A DNA stretch of 33,798 nucleotides from an uncultured Butyricicoccus sp. (GCA_944384655.1 CALWUF010000051.1:1-33798); one strand, 5' to 3'; shown: positions 1-7,839, counted from the stretch's first letter. Notes: a model not told the origin generated them from the sequence alone. Made by a program: numbers and translations.

Positions 1-286
1 AGTACTGATGAAAACCGCGCCTCAATCGTACTATGAAATTATACTTTTCTTATTTTATCATGGTATGAAAAACTTTGTCAAGCCGATTCTATGGGAAAAC
101 CGCGCAAAATGACGAAGTTTTCTGCTCAGCCATAAATCCTTTTAAAAACATTCAATCTTATAGACTTTGTCAACTTGAAAGCTTTGGTATCCCCTCTTTT
201 GTGAACGAATTGTTTAATCCTTGAATATTGCTTCAGCTCACAATTTTATCGCCGCCGTTGACGGACCTGGCTGGATGTGTGTATTT
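1..286. other. Left-edge non-coding stretch with short direct repeats
   Basis: No convincing gene was found here. Two short direct repeats are visible: AAAACCGCGC (about 11-20 and 95-104) and ACTTTGTCAA (about 72-81 and 165-174). A plus-strand reading frame open from the window edge to about 112 could be the tail of an upstream gene or a remnant, but it matches nothing I recognise. The stretch lies 3' of the metal ATPase gene, and I see no strong hairpin terminator for that gene in it. The repeats might be scars of a mobile element end, which is only a guess. Confidence 0.35.
52..81 (-). promoter_or_regulatory. Possible minus-strand promoter pointing out of the window
   Basis: On the minus strand a perfect TTGACA (76-81) is followed after 18 bases by TAAAAT (52-57). 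It would drive a leftward gene outside this window. Without seeing that gene the call rests on the boxes alone. Confidence 0.3.
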
Positions 287-2188
287 TCACTCAAATTTTC
301 TGTCGTACAGCAATGCTGCAATCAATACCACAAAGCAGGAACCGGCATTATGAACCAATGCTCCAGTAGTAGGCGTTAAAACCTCCGCAAGCGAAAGGAT
401 AATAGCCACAAAATTGATGCACATAGACAAGGTAATACTCGCCTTAATTGTCTTGACTGTTGCGTTAGACAGCCTCTTCAAATACGGGATTTTTGAGATG
501 TCGTCACTCATCAGGGCGACATCCGAAGCGTCAATCGCAATGTCGCTTCCCATGCTCCCCATCGCAACGCTGACATCGGCAGTTTTCAAAGCTGGAGCGT
601 CATTGACGCCGTCCCCAATCATGCAAACCTTACCGCCCGCTTCCTGTAATTTTTCAATGCTCTGCACTTTTTCTTCCGGCAGCAGTTCTGCCCGAACATC
701 AGCTATTCCTGCCTGATCTGCAAAATAATCCGCCGTCTTTTGATTGTCACCGGTCAGCAGGACAGTTCGGGTTTTCATTTCAGCCAGACGGGAAACCATA
801 GCTTTCGCTTCCGGCCGCAGCACATCCGAAAGAGCGATTACACCTATACATTTACATTGCTTCCCGTCTGCTACAAGAATAGATGCTTTTCCCTGTGTAC
901 GCAGCCGCTCCAGCGCGGACTCAACCATACCATCAATCGAAACGCCATGTTCTGCAAGAAATTTCTCGCTACCGCAAAGCAAGCGGCGGTCTTCCACTTC
1001 TGCATAAACACCTTTGCCGGTTGTCATTCTAAATACCGTCGATTCAATCACTGGGACTTCTTTCGACACGGCACAGGCTACAATCGCCTTGCCCAGCGGA
1101 TGCTCGCTTTTCGCTTCGGCAGAGGCAGCCAGAGAGAGCAGTTGTATTTCATTGACGGATTTGTCAAAGGAGAGGAGATCGCTGACCTCCAAACGTCCAT
1201 AGGTCAACGTACCAGTCTTGTCAAATGCAATCGTGTCCACTTTCCCCATTTTTTCAAGGGCTTCGCCGAATTTGATAATCACACCGTGCTTTGTCGCCTG
1301 ACCGATGGCTGCCATAATCGCAGTAGGCGTCGCCAATACAAGTGCACAGGGACAAAATACAACCAATACGGTAACTGCGGTAACAACATTCCCGGTCCCG
1401 ATGTAAGCGCCTATTGCGATGAAAAGTGCAACCGGCACCAGCCAGCTTGCACATTTATCAGCGATACGCTGCATGGGGGCCTGCTTGTTCTCCGCGTCCC
1501 GTACCATGCGGATCAGCTTTTGCAAAGAACTGTTTTCACCTACTTTTGTTGCTAAAATATCAATCGCACCAAACCGGTTGATCGTACCGCAGAAAACCTC
1601 TTCCCCCACGCCCTTATCAACCGGCAGGGATTCACCTGTCATAATTGACTGATCCACAGATGTTTCGCCGCTTATGATTTTTCCATCTACCGGAATGGTT
1701 TCACCGGGCAGGATACGCAGGATGTCGCCCTGCCGGATCTCCTCGGTTGGTATCATTTCTTCCTCGCCGCCTTTCAGTCTGCGCCCCTTTGTTGGCGCAA
1801 GGCTGATGAGCTTTTTCAATCCCTTTTTTGCCCGATTGGTCGTAGCTTCTTCCAGAATTGCTCCGATTGCCATAATGAATACAACTTCACCTGCTGCAAA
1901 CAGATCCCCGATCCAAATTGCCGCGAACATGGCAATACAGATCAGGAGCGCGGACGAAATTTTGCTGATTCCGGTATTGTAGATCACTCTCCATACCGCC
2001 AGATAGAGCAGCGGAATGCCGCTGATAACAATCGTCACCCATGCGGGGTCAAAGGGAAACAAACTGAAATGTACTGCTGCTCCGCCAAATTCCTCAATCA
2101 GATGCGGAACGAAATCCAACAACAAAAACACACCGGCAACAATTGTCATGGGAATCCCAGACAGAAAATCATTGACTTTTTTTAACAC
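287..2188 (-). CDS. P1B-type heavy-metal translocating P-type ATPase (metal efflux)
   Basis: This membrane ATPase is expected to export a transition-metal ion at the cost of ATP. Visible in the 633-aa product: membrane segments from about residue 13, actuator loop TGES (184-187), membrane metal-site motif CPC (279-281), phosphorylation motif DKTGTLT (323-329), the P1B-specific HP motif in SEHPLG (363-366) and the hinge GDGVNDAP (525-532). There is no N-terminal HMA domain or His/Cys-rich metal-binding tail. The last membrane helices carry HNAGS (613-617) and lack the Lys and Asp that mark the ZntA/CadA Zn/Cd group, so the metal is uncertain. I chose the GTG at 2188 because GGAGGGG sits 5 bases upstream; TTG at 2260 and ATG at 2239 are possible longer starts. 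It diverges from a TetR regulator, with a promoter and palindrome between them, which suggests metal-inducible expression. Confidence 0.9.
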   Translation of the reverse strand: MLKKVNDFLSGIPMTIVAGVFLLLDFVPHLIEEFGGAAVHFSLFPFDPAWVTIVISGIPLLYLAVWRVIYNTGISKISSALLICIAMFAAIWIGDLFAAGEVVFIMAIGAILEEATTNRAKKGLKKLISLAPTKGRRLKGGEEEMIPTEEIRQGDILRILPGETIPVDGKIISGETSVDQSIMTGESLPVDKGVGEEVFCGTINRFGAIDILATKVGENSSLQKLIRMVRDAENKQAPMQRIADKCASWLVPVALFIAIGAYIGTGNVVTAVTVLVVFCPCALVLATPTAIMAAIGQATKHGVIIKFGEALEKMGKVDTIAFDKTGTLTYGRLEVSDLLSFDKSVNEIQLLSLAASAEAKSEHPLGKAIVACAVSKEVPVIESTVFRMTTGKGVYAEVEDRRLLCGSEKFLAEHGVSIDGMVESALERLRTQGKASILVADGKQCKCIGVIALSDVLRPEAKAMVSRLAEMKTRTVLLTGDNQKTADYFADQAGIADVRAELLPEEKVQSIEKLQEAGGKVCMIGDGVNDAPALKTADVSVAMGSMGSDIAIDASDVALMSDDISKIPYLKRLSNATVKTIKASITLSMCINFVAIILSLAEVLTPTTGALVHNAGSCFVVLIAALLYDRKFE

Positions 2189-2273
2189 AGTAACCCCTCC
2201 GATCTTTATGGTTGTTACAAACAATCCTGTGCTTGACATATGTCTGCATTCTCCGTACAATATATTTAATAAC

Positions 2274-2286
2274 GAACAAATTGTTC
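2274..2286. promoter_or_regulatory. Probable TetR operator (13-bp perfect palindrome)
   Basis: GAACAAATTGTTC is a perfect inverted repeat with one central base. It begins 6 bases downstream of the -10 box of the ATPase promoter, so bound protein would block transcription start. The adjacent divergent TetR-family gene is the obvious candidate to bind it. Binding is inferred from position and symmetry. Confidence 0.7.
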
Positions 2287-2292
2287 TCTTTT

Positions 2293-2321
2293 ATTGTAGA
2301 TAAGAATATGATGAAATACAA
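2293..2321 (-). promoter_or_regulatory. Promoter of the metal ATPase gene
   Basis: On the minus strand TTGTAT (2316-2321) and TACAAT (2293-2298) are separated by exactly 17 bases. This is a good sigma-A promoter placed about 105 bases upstream of the preferred GTG start and directly before the palindrome. Confidence 0.65.
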
Positions 2322-2340
2322 TGGATAATATCGTCAGCGT

Positions 2341-2354
2341 GTTCCGTATGGAAC
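2341..2354. promoter_or_regulatory. Second inverted repeat upstream of the TetR gene
   Basis: GTTCC-GTAT-GGAAC is a 5-bp inverted repeat with a 4-base spacer, about 30 bases before the TetR start codon. Its half-site (GGAAC) resembles but does not equal that of the 2274-2286 palindrome (GAACAA). It may be a weaker autoregulatory site or may be chance. Confidence 0.35.
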
Positions 2355-2385
2355 ATGATGAAAGGATTGTACGGAAGGAGCTATT

Positions 2386-2949
2386 ATGGACAGACGACAG
2401 CAGAAAACAAGGGCAGCCATTTTTTCCGCATTCAGCACCCTTTTGGCAGATAAGAGCTATAGTAAAATCACCGTACAGGAAATTATCGATACCGCCAATG
2501 TAGGACGCACGACTTTCTATGCTCACTTTGAAACAAAAGATGCTCTGCTGAAAACCTTATGCGAGGAACTTTTCGGGCATATTATCGGCAGCGCGATGGA
2601 CTGCACGCATACTCATGGCCTGTATTCCGACAAAAGCGCACCAGAGTCGGTATTCTGCCATCTATTGCAGCATTTGCAGGAAAATGACAACAATATTCTC
2701 GGTCTGCTTTCCTGCGAAAGCAGCGATCTTTTCCTGCGGTATTTCAAAGACAGCCTGAATGAGTTGATACGAACTCAATTTATCAATCAAAACCGGACAA
2801 CCAATCCGGATATTCCTCAAGACTTTCTCATCAACCATATTTCCGGCAGCTTCGTGGAAATGGTATTGTGGTGGATCAAAGGACATATGAAACAGACACC
2901 GGAGGAATTGGACCGGTATTTCCGATCCGTCATTGAGCCGGTGTTATAA
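2386..2949 (+). CDS. TetR/AcrR-family transcriptional regulator
   Basis: This 187-aa DNA-binding repressor has the usual TetR length. Residues about 8-52 form the TetR_N helix-turn-helix: an initial helix, then VQEIIDTANVGRTTFYAHFETKDAL, with the family signature around TTFYAHF. The remainder is a helical ligand-binding domain ending in a pattern (WWIKG...TPEELDRYF) typical of the short Firmicutes TetR proteins. The ATG at 2386 has AAGGAG 6 bases upstream. It diverges from the metal ATPase and most likely represses it through the palindrome at 2274-2286. Whether the inducer is a metal is not visible: I see no obvious Cys/His metal cluster, although Cys residues occur at the end of the HTH region and in the ligand domain. 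Confidence 0.88.
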   Translation: MDRRQQKTRAAIFSAFSTLLADKSYSKITVQEIIDTANVGRTTFYAHFETKDALLKTLCEELFGHIIGSAMDCTHTHGLYSDKSAPESVFCHLLQHLQENDNNILGLLSCESSDLFLRYFKDSLNELIRTQFINQNRTTNPDIPQDFLINHISGSFVEMVLWWIKGHMKQTPEELDRYFRSVIEPVL

Positions 2950-2955
2950 AACAGC

Positions 2956-2985
2956 AGGGGTGGTTCTAAGGATAGAACCACCCCT
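2956..2985. terminator. Strong hairpin terminator, probably bidirectional
   Basis: A perfect 13-bp stem (AGGGGTGGTTCTA, 2956-2968, pairing with 2973-2985) closes a 4-base loop. It lies 7 bases after the TetR stop. T-richness follows on both sides (CAATTTGT on plus; GTTTTAT on minus), so it can also end the minus-strand radC operon arriving from the right. Confidence 0.8.
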
Positions 2986-3021
2986 CAATTTGTAGAAAAA
3001 TCATGAAGCTCTTTTTAGAAA

Positions 3022-3702
3022 TCAATACGCAATACGTTGACTGCTGCAAAGCGATGTCCATCGATCTTCTGTGACAATAATATGATCGACCAGACGCACT
3101 TCAACCTGTTGGAGCAACGTTCGTATACGGGCCGTTTCATGGATATCGGCGCGGGAAGGCAGGCATTCTCCACGTGGGTGATTGTGTGCGAGCACAACAT
3201 TCGCGGCATTGTACCGCAAAACCACTTTTAACAGCTCCCGATCACTGATTTTTACAGCACAAGCGCTGCCCTCTCCGATTTCACAGATGCGGATCAGACG
3301 GCAATGGTTGTCGAGAAGGACAGCACTTGCCGTTTCCCTCGGCTTATCTGCATAATAACCGATAAGCATGTTGGACAATTTTTCCGTTGTATTATACTGC
3401 TGCCCTTTGAGTTTGGACATCTGATACCGTTTGAACAGCGATGGCATAAGATGCAACAGCGTGGAGACAGAGTCCCCCACGCCGCCTACTTGGCGGATAT
3501 CGACAGGCGATGCCTCCAGCACACCTGCCAATGAACCGAATTCCTCAATCAGACGATGCGCCAGTGGATTGACATCTCCGCGGGGCATGGCAAAAAACAG
3601 CAACAGTTCCAATATTTCGTGATCGGCAAAATTATCCAATCCATGTTCGAGAAAGCGACTGCGCATGCGTGCACGATGGTTCTGATGTATATTTTTTGCC
3701 AT
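3022..3702 (-). CDS. radC: RadC-family JAB/MPN domain protein
   Basis: The 226-aa protein is a complete RadC (UPF0758). The N-terminal part (about 25-80) is the helix-hairpin-helix-like region (VGGVGDSV). The C-terminal JAB/MPN domain carries the zinc-metalloprotease-like motif HNHPRG...PSRAD, with His173, His175, Ser183 and Asp186 in the JAMM order. RadC was named for DNA repair, but its role there has been questioned and its biochemical function is not settled. The frame is open further upstream, but the ATG at 3702 starts exactly at the conserved N-terminus and has GAGGAG upstream. It is the last gene of a minus-strand unit after the MocR regulator (43-base gap) and ends before the 2956-2985 terminator. 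Confidence 0.9.
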   Translation of the reverse strand: MAKNIHQNHRARMRSRFLEHGLDNFADHEILELLLFFAMPRGDVNPLAHRLIEEFGSLAGVLEASPVDIRQVGGVGDSVSTLLHLMPSLFKRYQMSKLKGQQYNTTEKLSNMLIGYYADKPRETASAVLLDNHCRLIRICEIGEGSACAVKISDRELLKVVLRYNAANVVLAHNHPRGECLPSRADIHETARIRTLLQQVEVRLVDHIIVTEDRWTSLCSSQRIAY

Positions 3703-3745
3703 AAATGGTCCTCTCCTCTCTGTATATGAAATATCCCCCACAAAA

Positions 3746-5095
3746 TCAAATCCAAATGGTACGCAATTGTGCCACTGCCGGTTCAATATCCTCTTTGGAA
3801 ATACCTGCGCTGGACAGATAAAACACTGCGGCATGCGTGCGTTGTTGCCCAAGCTGATACGAGGACATCGGCGTAACGCGAACGCCGACCTGTCGGGCCT
3901 GTTCGCACATCTTCTCTGCATTTCCATGTCCTGCCAATGAAACAATGACATGTAATCCGGTATCATTCGGTCGCACTGTAGCGCGAGCGCCAAAATGTTC
4001 TGCAAAAGCTTCTGCGATCTGCGCATTTTTATATGCATAAATGCGGCGCAGACGGCGCACCTGCTTTTCCAGCCGCCCTTCTTCGATGAAACGAGCCATG
4101 GTCAACTGTTCCATCGTGCTGGATGTCTGATTATAATGTTGAGCCACGGCGCGATACAACGGCAGCAGCCGGGATGGAAGCACGGCATAACTGATGCGGA
4201 TAGACGGTGGCAACAGCTTGGAAAATGCGCCCAGATAAATAACATTTCCACCCGAATCCAATGCAGAAAGCGTTGCGAGCGGCTTTCCTGTATAACGCAG
4301 TTCGCCGTCATAATCGTCCTCGAAGATGACAGCACTGTTCTGCTGTGCCCATTGCAGCAATTGTACACGTTTCTGATGGGTCAGGCTGGTACCCGATGGA
4401 AATGAATGGGATGGTGAAATATACAGCATATTTGCTTGCGATTGTGTAAGCTGATTTAAATCAATGCCATATGCACCGCCGCGAATAAATACCGTGTCAT
4501 AGCCATGGTCAGCAAACACGCGAAAGCCTTTGCGGAAACCAGGATCCTCAAAGGCTATGCGTTGACGGCTTTTATCAAATATCTCGCACAAAATACCGAG
4601 CAGGCTCTGAATGCCGGCACTGATAACAACTTGTTCTGCTGTAGCATATACACCACGTCCGGCGGATAAATAACGCGCGATCTGTTCGCGCAGTGCGCGT
4701 TCCCCTTGATTTTCACCATAACCGAGGAACGGATCACTGTCCATCATAACCGCACGAGACAACTTGCGCCAAATATCGAAATCAAACAGCTCCGGATCCA
4801 TGCGATGACCCGAAAAATCATACTGGCACAGTTCCGGCTGCGGTTCGGGTTGAACGGTCTGACAGGCTGGCGGGCGATGTGGGATATCGTTGACATAATA
4901 GCCGCTCTGTGGGATACAATTGACAATGCCATCCGCACATAAATGTTCATAGGCAGTTTCCACTGTGGTACGGCTGACTGCGGAATCATGCGTCATTTGT
5001 CGGATCGATGGCAGCCGTGTCCCAGGTGCAAGCCGTCCGGCTTCAATTTCCTCTCGAATTTGGCGATACAACCGGAGATACAGCGGTTCACTCAT
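3746..5095 (-). CDS. MocR-type regulator (GntR HTH fused to aminotransferase domain)
   Basis: The 449-aa protein has a GntR winged helix at residues 1-72 (PGTRLPSIRQM, SRTTVETAYEHL, GIVNCIPQSGYYV), a short linker, then a full fold-type I aminotransferase domain. The PLP lysine is visible in FSKLLPPSIR (Lys293) and the PLP-ring Asp lies in FEDDYDG (about 260-263). MocR proteins use PLP or its adducts as effectors; PdxR (vitamin B6 synthesis) and GabR (GABA use) are the known examples. No pdxST or gab genes are in this window, so its target is unknown. Its ATG overlaps the stop of the upstream GNAT gene (ATGA), which implies translational coupling. It probably regulates this operon or a distant B6 or amino-acid gene. 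Confidence 0.88.
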   Translation of the reverse strand: MSEPLYLRLYRQIREEIEAGRLAPGTRLPSIRQMTHDSAVSRTTVETAYEHLCADGIVNCIPQSGYYVNDIPHRPPACQTVQPEPQPELCQYDFSGHRMDPELFDFDIWRKLSRAVMMDSDPFLGYGENQGERALREQIARYLSAGRGVYATAEQVVISAGIQSLLGILCEIFDKSRQRIAFEDPGFRKGFRVFADHGYDTVFIRGGAYGIDLNQLTQSQANMLYISPSHSFPSGTSLTHQKRVQLLQWAQQNSAVIFEDDYDGELRYTGKPLATLSALDSGGNVIYLGAFSKLLPPSIRISYAVLPSRLLPLYRAVAQHYNQTSSTMEQLTMARFIEEGRLEKQVRRLRRIYAYKNAQIAEAFAEHFGARATVRPNDTGLHVIVSLAGHGNAEKMCEQARQVGVRVTPMSSYQLGQQRTHAAVFYLSSAGISKEDIEPAVAQLRTIWI

Positions 5096-5715
5096 GTTTC
5101 TATCCGCTCCTCTCCTGGTTCATGTACCAATCCCACGGCATGTGCCAGTATTTCCTGGCAAACTGCATTGTCCTGAATCTCCGGATATGGTATCGTAGGT
5201 TGCGGCGCACCGTCATGATGCCGCAAGGATTTCCCCATCCAGATGACATCCCTCCACTGCCCAAATTTATACATGCTGTTGTGATACGCCCCCATACGCT
5301 CAAATCCCATGGACATATGAAACGCCATGCTGCGCGGATTGGGACAAGTAATGCCCACATAGATGCTATAATACCCCTGATATGCCAAAATCTCAAACAG
5401 CGCAGTATACAGTGCAGATGCAATACCACAACGTTGATAGCCTATACGCGTATAAATTGAAGTCTCACAGGACCACTGATACGCAGCGCGTTTGCGATGT
5501 GGAGACGCATAGCCATAGCCAACAATTTGCCCGTCAATTTCACAGCACAGCCATGGCATTTTCGCAGTATATGTGCGAATGCGGTCAAGGAACTCATCCA
5601 GGCTTGGCGGCTCATATTCACTTGTCACTGTAGTGTGAATGACATATGGCGCATACAATCCCAGCATTTCCTCGGCGTCTGCCTCTGTCGCGGGACGGAT
5701 AATGATTTGATTCAA
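5092..5715 (-). CDS. GNAT-family N-acetyltransferase (phosphinothricin acetyltransferase-like)
   Basis: This 207-aa acetyl-CoA-dependent acetyltransferase resembles the Pat/MnaT group: an N-terminal IRPATEADAEEMLGLYAPYV, acidic DEFLDRI, the acetyl-CoA loop YQRCGIASALY near residue 115 and the closing GFERMGAYHNSMYKFGQW that typifies this group. Family members acetylate phosphinothricin, methionine sulfoximine or related amino-acid analogues; the true substrate here cannot be read off. About 35 residues follow the domain and look unstructured. The gene leads a three-gene unit with the MocR regulator and radC. A symmetric site about 70 bases upstream (5783-5803) may be its control element. Confidence 0.85.
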   Translation of the reverse strand: MNQIIIRPATEADAEEMLGLYAPYVIHTTVTSEYEPPSLDEFLDRIRTYTAKMPWLCCEIDGQIVGYGYASPHRKRAAYQWSCETSIYTRIGYQRCGIASALYTALFEILAYQGYYSIYVGITCPNPRSMAFHMSMGFERMGAYHNSMYKFGQWRDVIWMGKSLRHHDGAPQPTIPYPEIQDNAVCQEILAHAVGLVHEPGEERIET

Positions 5716-5782
5716 TACTGAAACTTCCTTACTTGCATAAATACTCTGCTTTCCTCATGCGCTCCGCAGCGATTGATCCGGT

Positions 5783-5803
5783 ATAACGAAAATTTCCCGT
5801 TAT
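5783..5803. promoter_or_regulatory. Inverted repeat upstream of the GNAT-MocR-RadC unit
   Basis: ATAACG (5783-5788) and CGTTAT (5798-5803) form a perfect 6-bp inverted repeat with a 9-base spacer, in the intergenic region just upstream of the GNAT gene. It could be an operator for the MocR protein, which would make the unit autoregulated. Evidence is position and symmetry only. Confidence 0.4.
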
Positions 5804-5893
5804 GGGGCGCTTTGATTGGACAAAATCATTTTATCACAGCAAAACGTCCATTGCAAACAATTATGCAAGCTCCTGACATATTTCCCCGCTTGA

Positions 5894-6544
5894 TTAAAAT
5901 TCCTTTTTTGCCCGAATGCTGACAGAGATGCCAACCGACACAGGCAGCAGTGCGAGCACGGCAATCACACTGCCTGCTATAATGTATTTCATCGAAATAT
6001 CGAGCACAGCGAGCTGCTCCAACGCTGCGTTTTCCACAAGCGCACCAAATGCACCCAAACCTGCAAAGAACGCCATGAACAGGACAAGCATGATAATCCG
6101 TCCTTTTTCAGGACCAAAACGGTACATGATCGGAACCAGAAGCTCCATATACAGCATAGCCCCCAACAAGCTAAATAAAAACGACATCGTCCATTGTGAG
6201 AAATCAAACCCGGTATTTTGTGAGGCAAATGAAATAGCTCCTAACACGATGCTCGACACAACGCCTGCGGCAATGCATATGCCTATCGAGCCATACCGCG
6301 CCAGAACCAACTGCCGGATATTTACGGGCAGCACCGCTGTATAGCGATCCCAGTGATACGTTTCCTCATAATTAAACGATGCAATACCAAACATTGCGCT
6401 GACAAAAACAAACATATAAGAAACGATACTCCCAATGTCATTGACCATGCTGAGCACAGCGATAAATACCAAATATACGGCAACAAAGCCGCCTTTCACA
6501 CCGCAACAGATTTGCAGCAAATCGTATTTGATCAGACCTGGCAT
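5894..6544 (-). CDS. ABC-2 type transporter permease
   Basis: A 216-aa integral membrane protein with about six hydrophobic segments and almost no soluble domain. The region FNYEETYHWDRYTAVLPVN is characteristic of the short Firmicutes ABC-2 permeases (ABC2_membrane_5 type) that partner with YtrA-regulated ATPases. The start at 6544 lies inside the end of the ATPase gene (13-base overlap) with AGGGGG upstream, so the two are co-translated. It should form the membrane half of an exporter with the 6532-7389 product; the substrate (antimicrobial peptide, lipid or other) is unknown. Confidence 0.85.
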   Translation of the reverse strand: MPGLIKYDLLQICCGVKGGFVAVYLVFIAVLSMVNDIGSIVSYMFVFVSAMFGIASFNYEETYHWDRYTAVLPVNIRQLVLARYGSIGICIAAGVVSSIVLGAISFASQNTGFDFSQWTMSFLFSLLGAMLYMELLVPIMYRFGPEKGRIIMLVLFMAFFAGLGAFGALVENAALEQLAVLDISMKYIIAGSVIAVLALLPVSVGISVSIRAKKEF

Positions 6545-7389
6545 GTTTCTTTTCCCCCTTCCAACAACACGAGGATCTGTTCAATATCTGTGCGGTCGCA
6601 CACCAGATCCGGATATTTTTTCCTCATTGCCGCATGGTCTTTACACAACGCCTCAAACGAATAGGTCCTGCGCCGCAATCCTAAAATATCAGCTCGATCA
6701 ATCTGTGCCAACTGATCCGGGCTTCCTTTGAGTATGCAATATTCATCCAACAGAACGTCTTTGTTCTCATCCAGTTTCAAACTTCCATCGGATAGGATCA
6801 AAATACGATCTGCAATGCGGTCGAGATCGGTTGTGATGTGGGTGGACAACAGCACAGCATGCTGTCCATCCTCAATAAACTCCCAAAGATCATCTAAAAT
6901 TTCACCGCGCGCGACGGGATCCAACCCACCCGTTGGTTCATCCAGCAGCAACAACTTTGGGCTGTGTGCCAATGCCGCTGCGATGGATAGCTTTTGTTTC
7001 ATACCGCGTGAAAATGTCTTGATTTTCTTGTTTATCGGCAGACCGTAGCGCTCACATTGACCCAGAAACATATCGGATGACCAATTGTCATACACCGATC
7101 GAAACACACAATCCATATTTTTCACCGTTAAAAGCTCACTGAAACAGCACTCGTCATAAACCATACCGACATGCTGCATCACATCTGCACCAGGTTGCTC
7201 ACCCAAAATGCGAATGCTGCCGCCCTCCGGATGCACTGCGCCGACGATGCTTTTTAGGGTAGTCGTTTTACCCGCGCCGTTGCGTCCAACAAGTCCGGTA
7301 ATCGTGCCCATCGGCAGCGAAAAACTGATGTTCTTCAGCGTAAATCCGGGATATGTCTTATACATCCCATTCACTTCCAATGCGTTCAT
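6532..7389 (-). CDS. ABC transporter ATP-binding protein (YtrB-like)
   Basis: The 285-aa ATPase has Walker A GRNGAGKTT (about 35-43), signature FSRGMKQKLSIA, Walker B LLLLDEPTGGLDP and switch His in STHI. The C-terminal extension of about 80 residues (ILKGSPDQLAQI...) is the accessory region seen in ATPases of YtrA-controlled exporters and in BcrA-like drug exporters. It overlaps the regulator gene by 4 bases and the permease gene by 13, so all three form one tightly coupled operon. It powers the 5894-6544 permease at the cytoplasmic face of the membrane. Confidence 0.9.
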   Translation of the reverse strand: MNALEVNGMYKTYPGFTLKNISFSLPMGTITGLVGRNGAGKTTTLKSIVGAVHPEGGSIRILGEQPGADVMQHVGMVYDECCFSELLTVKNMDCVFRSVYDNWSSDMFLGQCERYGLPINKKIKTFSRGMKQKLSIAAALAHSPKLLLLDEPTGGLDPVARGEILDDLWEFIEDGQHAVLLSTHITTDLDRIADRILILSDGSLKLDENKDVLLDEYCILKGSPDQLAQIDRADILGLRRRTYSFEALCKDHAAMRKKYPDLVCDRTDIEQILVLLEGGKETCQV

Positions 7390-7766
7390 ATATCTTTGCC
7401 TCCATACAGTTCATGCAGACAACCGATCATTTCTTCCTCGGTGATGCCCGCCCCTTTTGCAATTTCAACCGCCTCGAGCAGTGCTGTCTCTACGCGTCGA
7501 TACTGTTCCTCACGCAACGCCTGCCGATTCTGAAGCGCAACATAAGTCCCCCGTCCCGGTATTGTCTCCACAAAGCCATCCCGCTCCAGCTCCTCATATG
7601 CACGTTTTGTTGTAATCACACTCACACGCAGATCTTTGGCCAGCGTGCGAATCGATGGCATCTGTTCACCTGCCTGCCGTACACCGATCAGAATTTCTGA
7701 TTTAATTTGTTCGGTGATCTGTTCATAAATGGGTTTCCCGCTAGAGGTTGACAGCACAATGGCCAT
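7386..7766 (-). CDS. GntR-family regulator, YtrA subfamily
   Basis: This 126-aa protein is a GntR winged helix (residues about 10-75: PIYEQITEQIKSEI, MPSIRTLAKDLRVS, TTKRAYEELERDGFVETIPGRGTYV) followed by only about 50 residues, the short two-helix tail that defines the YtrA subfamily. Such proteins usually repress their own ABC exporter operon and are relieved by cell-envelope antibiotics. The ATG at 7766 has GGAGGTGA in front. It is the first gene of the operon, and repeated TATATACAG elements overlap the promoter just upstream. Confidence 0.92.
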   Translation of the reverse strand: MAIVLSTSSGKPIYEQITEQIKSEILIGVRQAGEQMPSIRTLAKDLRVSVITTKRAYEELERDGFVETIPGRGTYVALQNRQALREEQYRRVETALLEAVEIAKGAGITEEEMIGCLHELYGGKDI

Positions 7767-7789
7767 GCATATTCACCTCCATACCTATG

Positions 7790-7839
7790 CTGTATATATT
7801 TTATATATACAGTATATACAGAATATACACAGTTGTCAA
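7790..7839 (-). promoter_or_regulatory. Promoter with overlapping repeated operators of the gntR-ABC operon
   Basis: On the minus strand a consensus TTGACA (7834-7839) and TATACT (7811-7816) are spaced by exactly 17 bases. Overlapping and following the -10 box is the inverted repeat CTGTATATA-N5-TATATACAG (7790-7798 and 7804-7812), with a second direct copy of TATATACAG at 7813-7821 and a degenerate third copy inside the spacer. This arrangement is what autorepression by a YtrA-type dimer would need. Confidence 0.8.

Noticed and set aside
740..1555. Long plus-strand open frame (271 codons)
   Set aside because: It lies antisense to the P-type ATPase, has no family pattern and no ribosome binding site; the minus strand carries all expected motifs.
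3703..4038. N-terminal extension of RadC
   Set aside because: The frame stays open upstream, but it overlaps the MocR gene, and the conserved N-terminus begins at the ATG at 3702 with a ribosome binding site.
7791..7830. TATA-rich repeats as a CRISPR or microsatellite
   Set aside because: The units are 9 bases long, few in number, and placed exactly on a promoter, which fits operators rather than an array.
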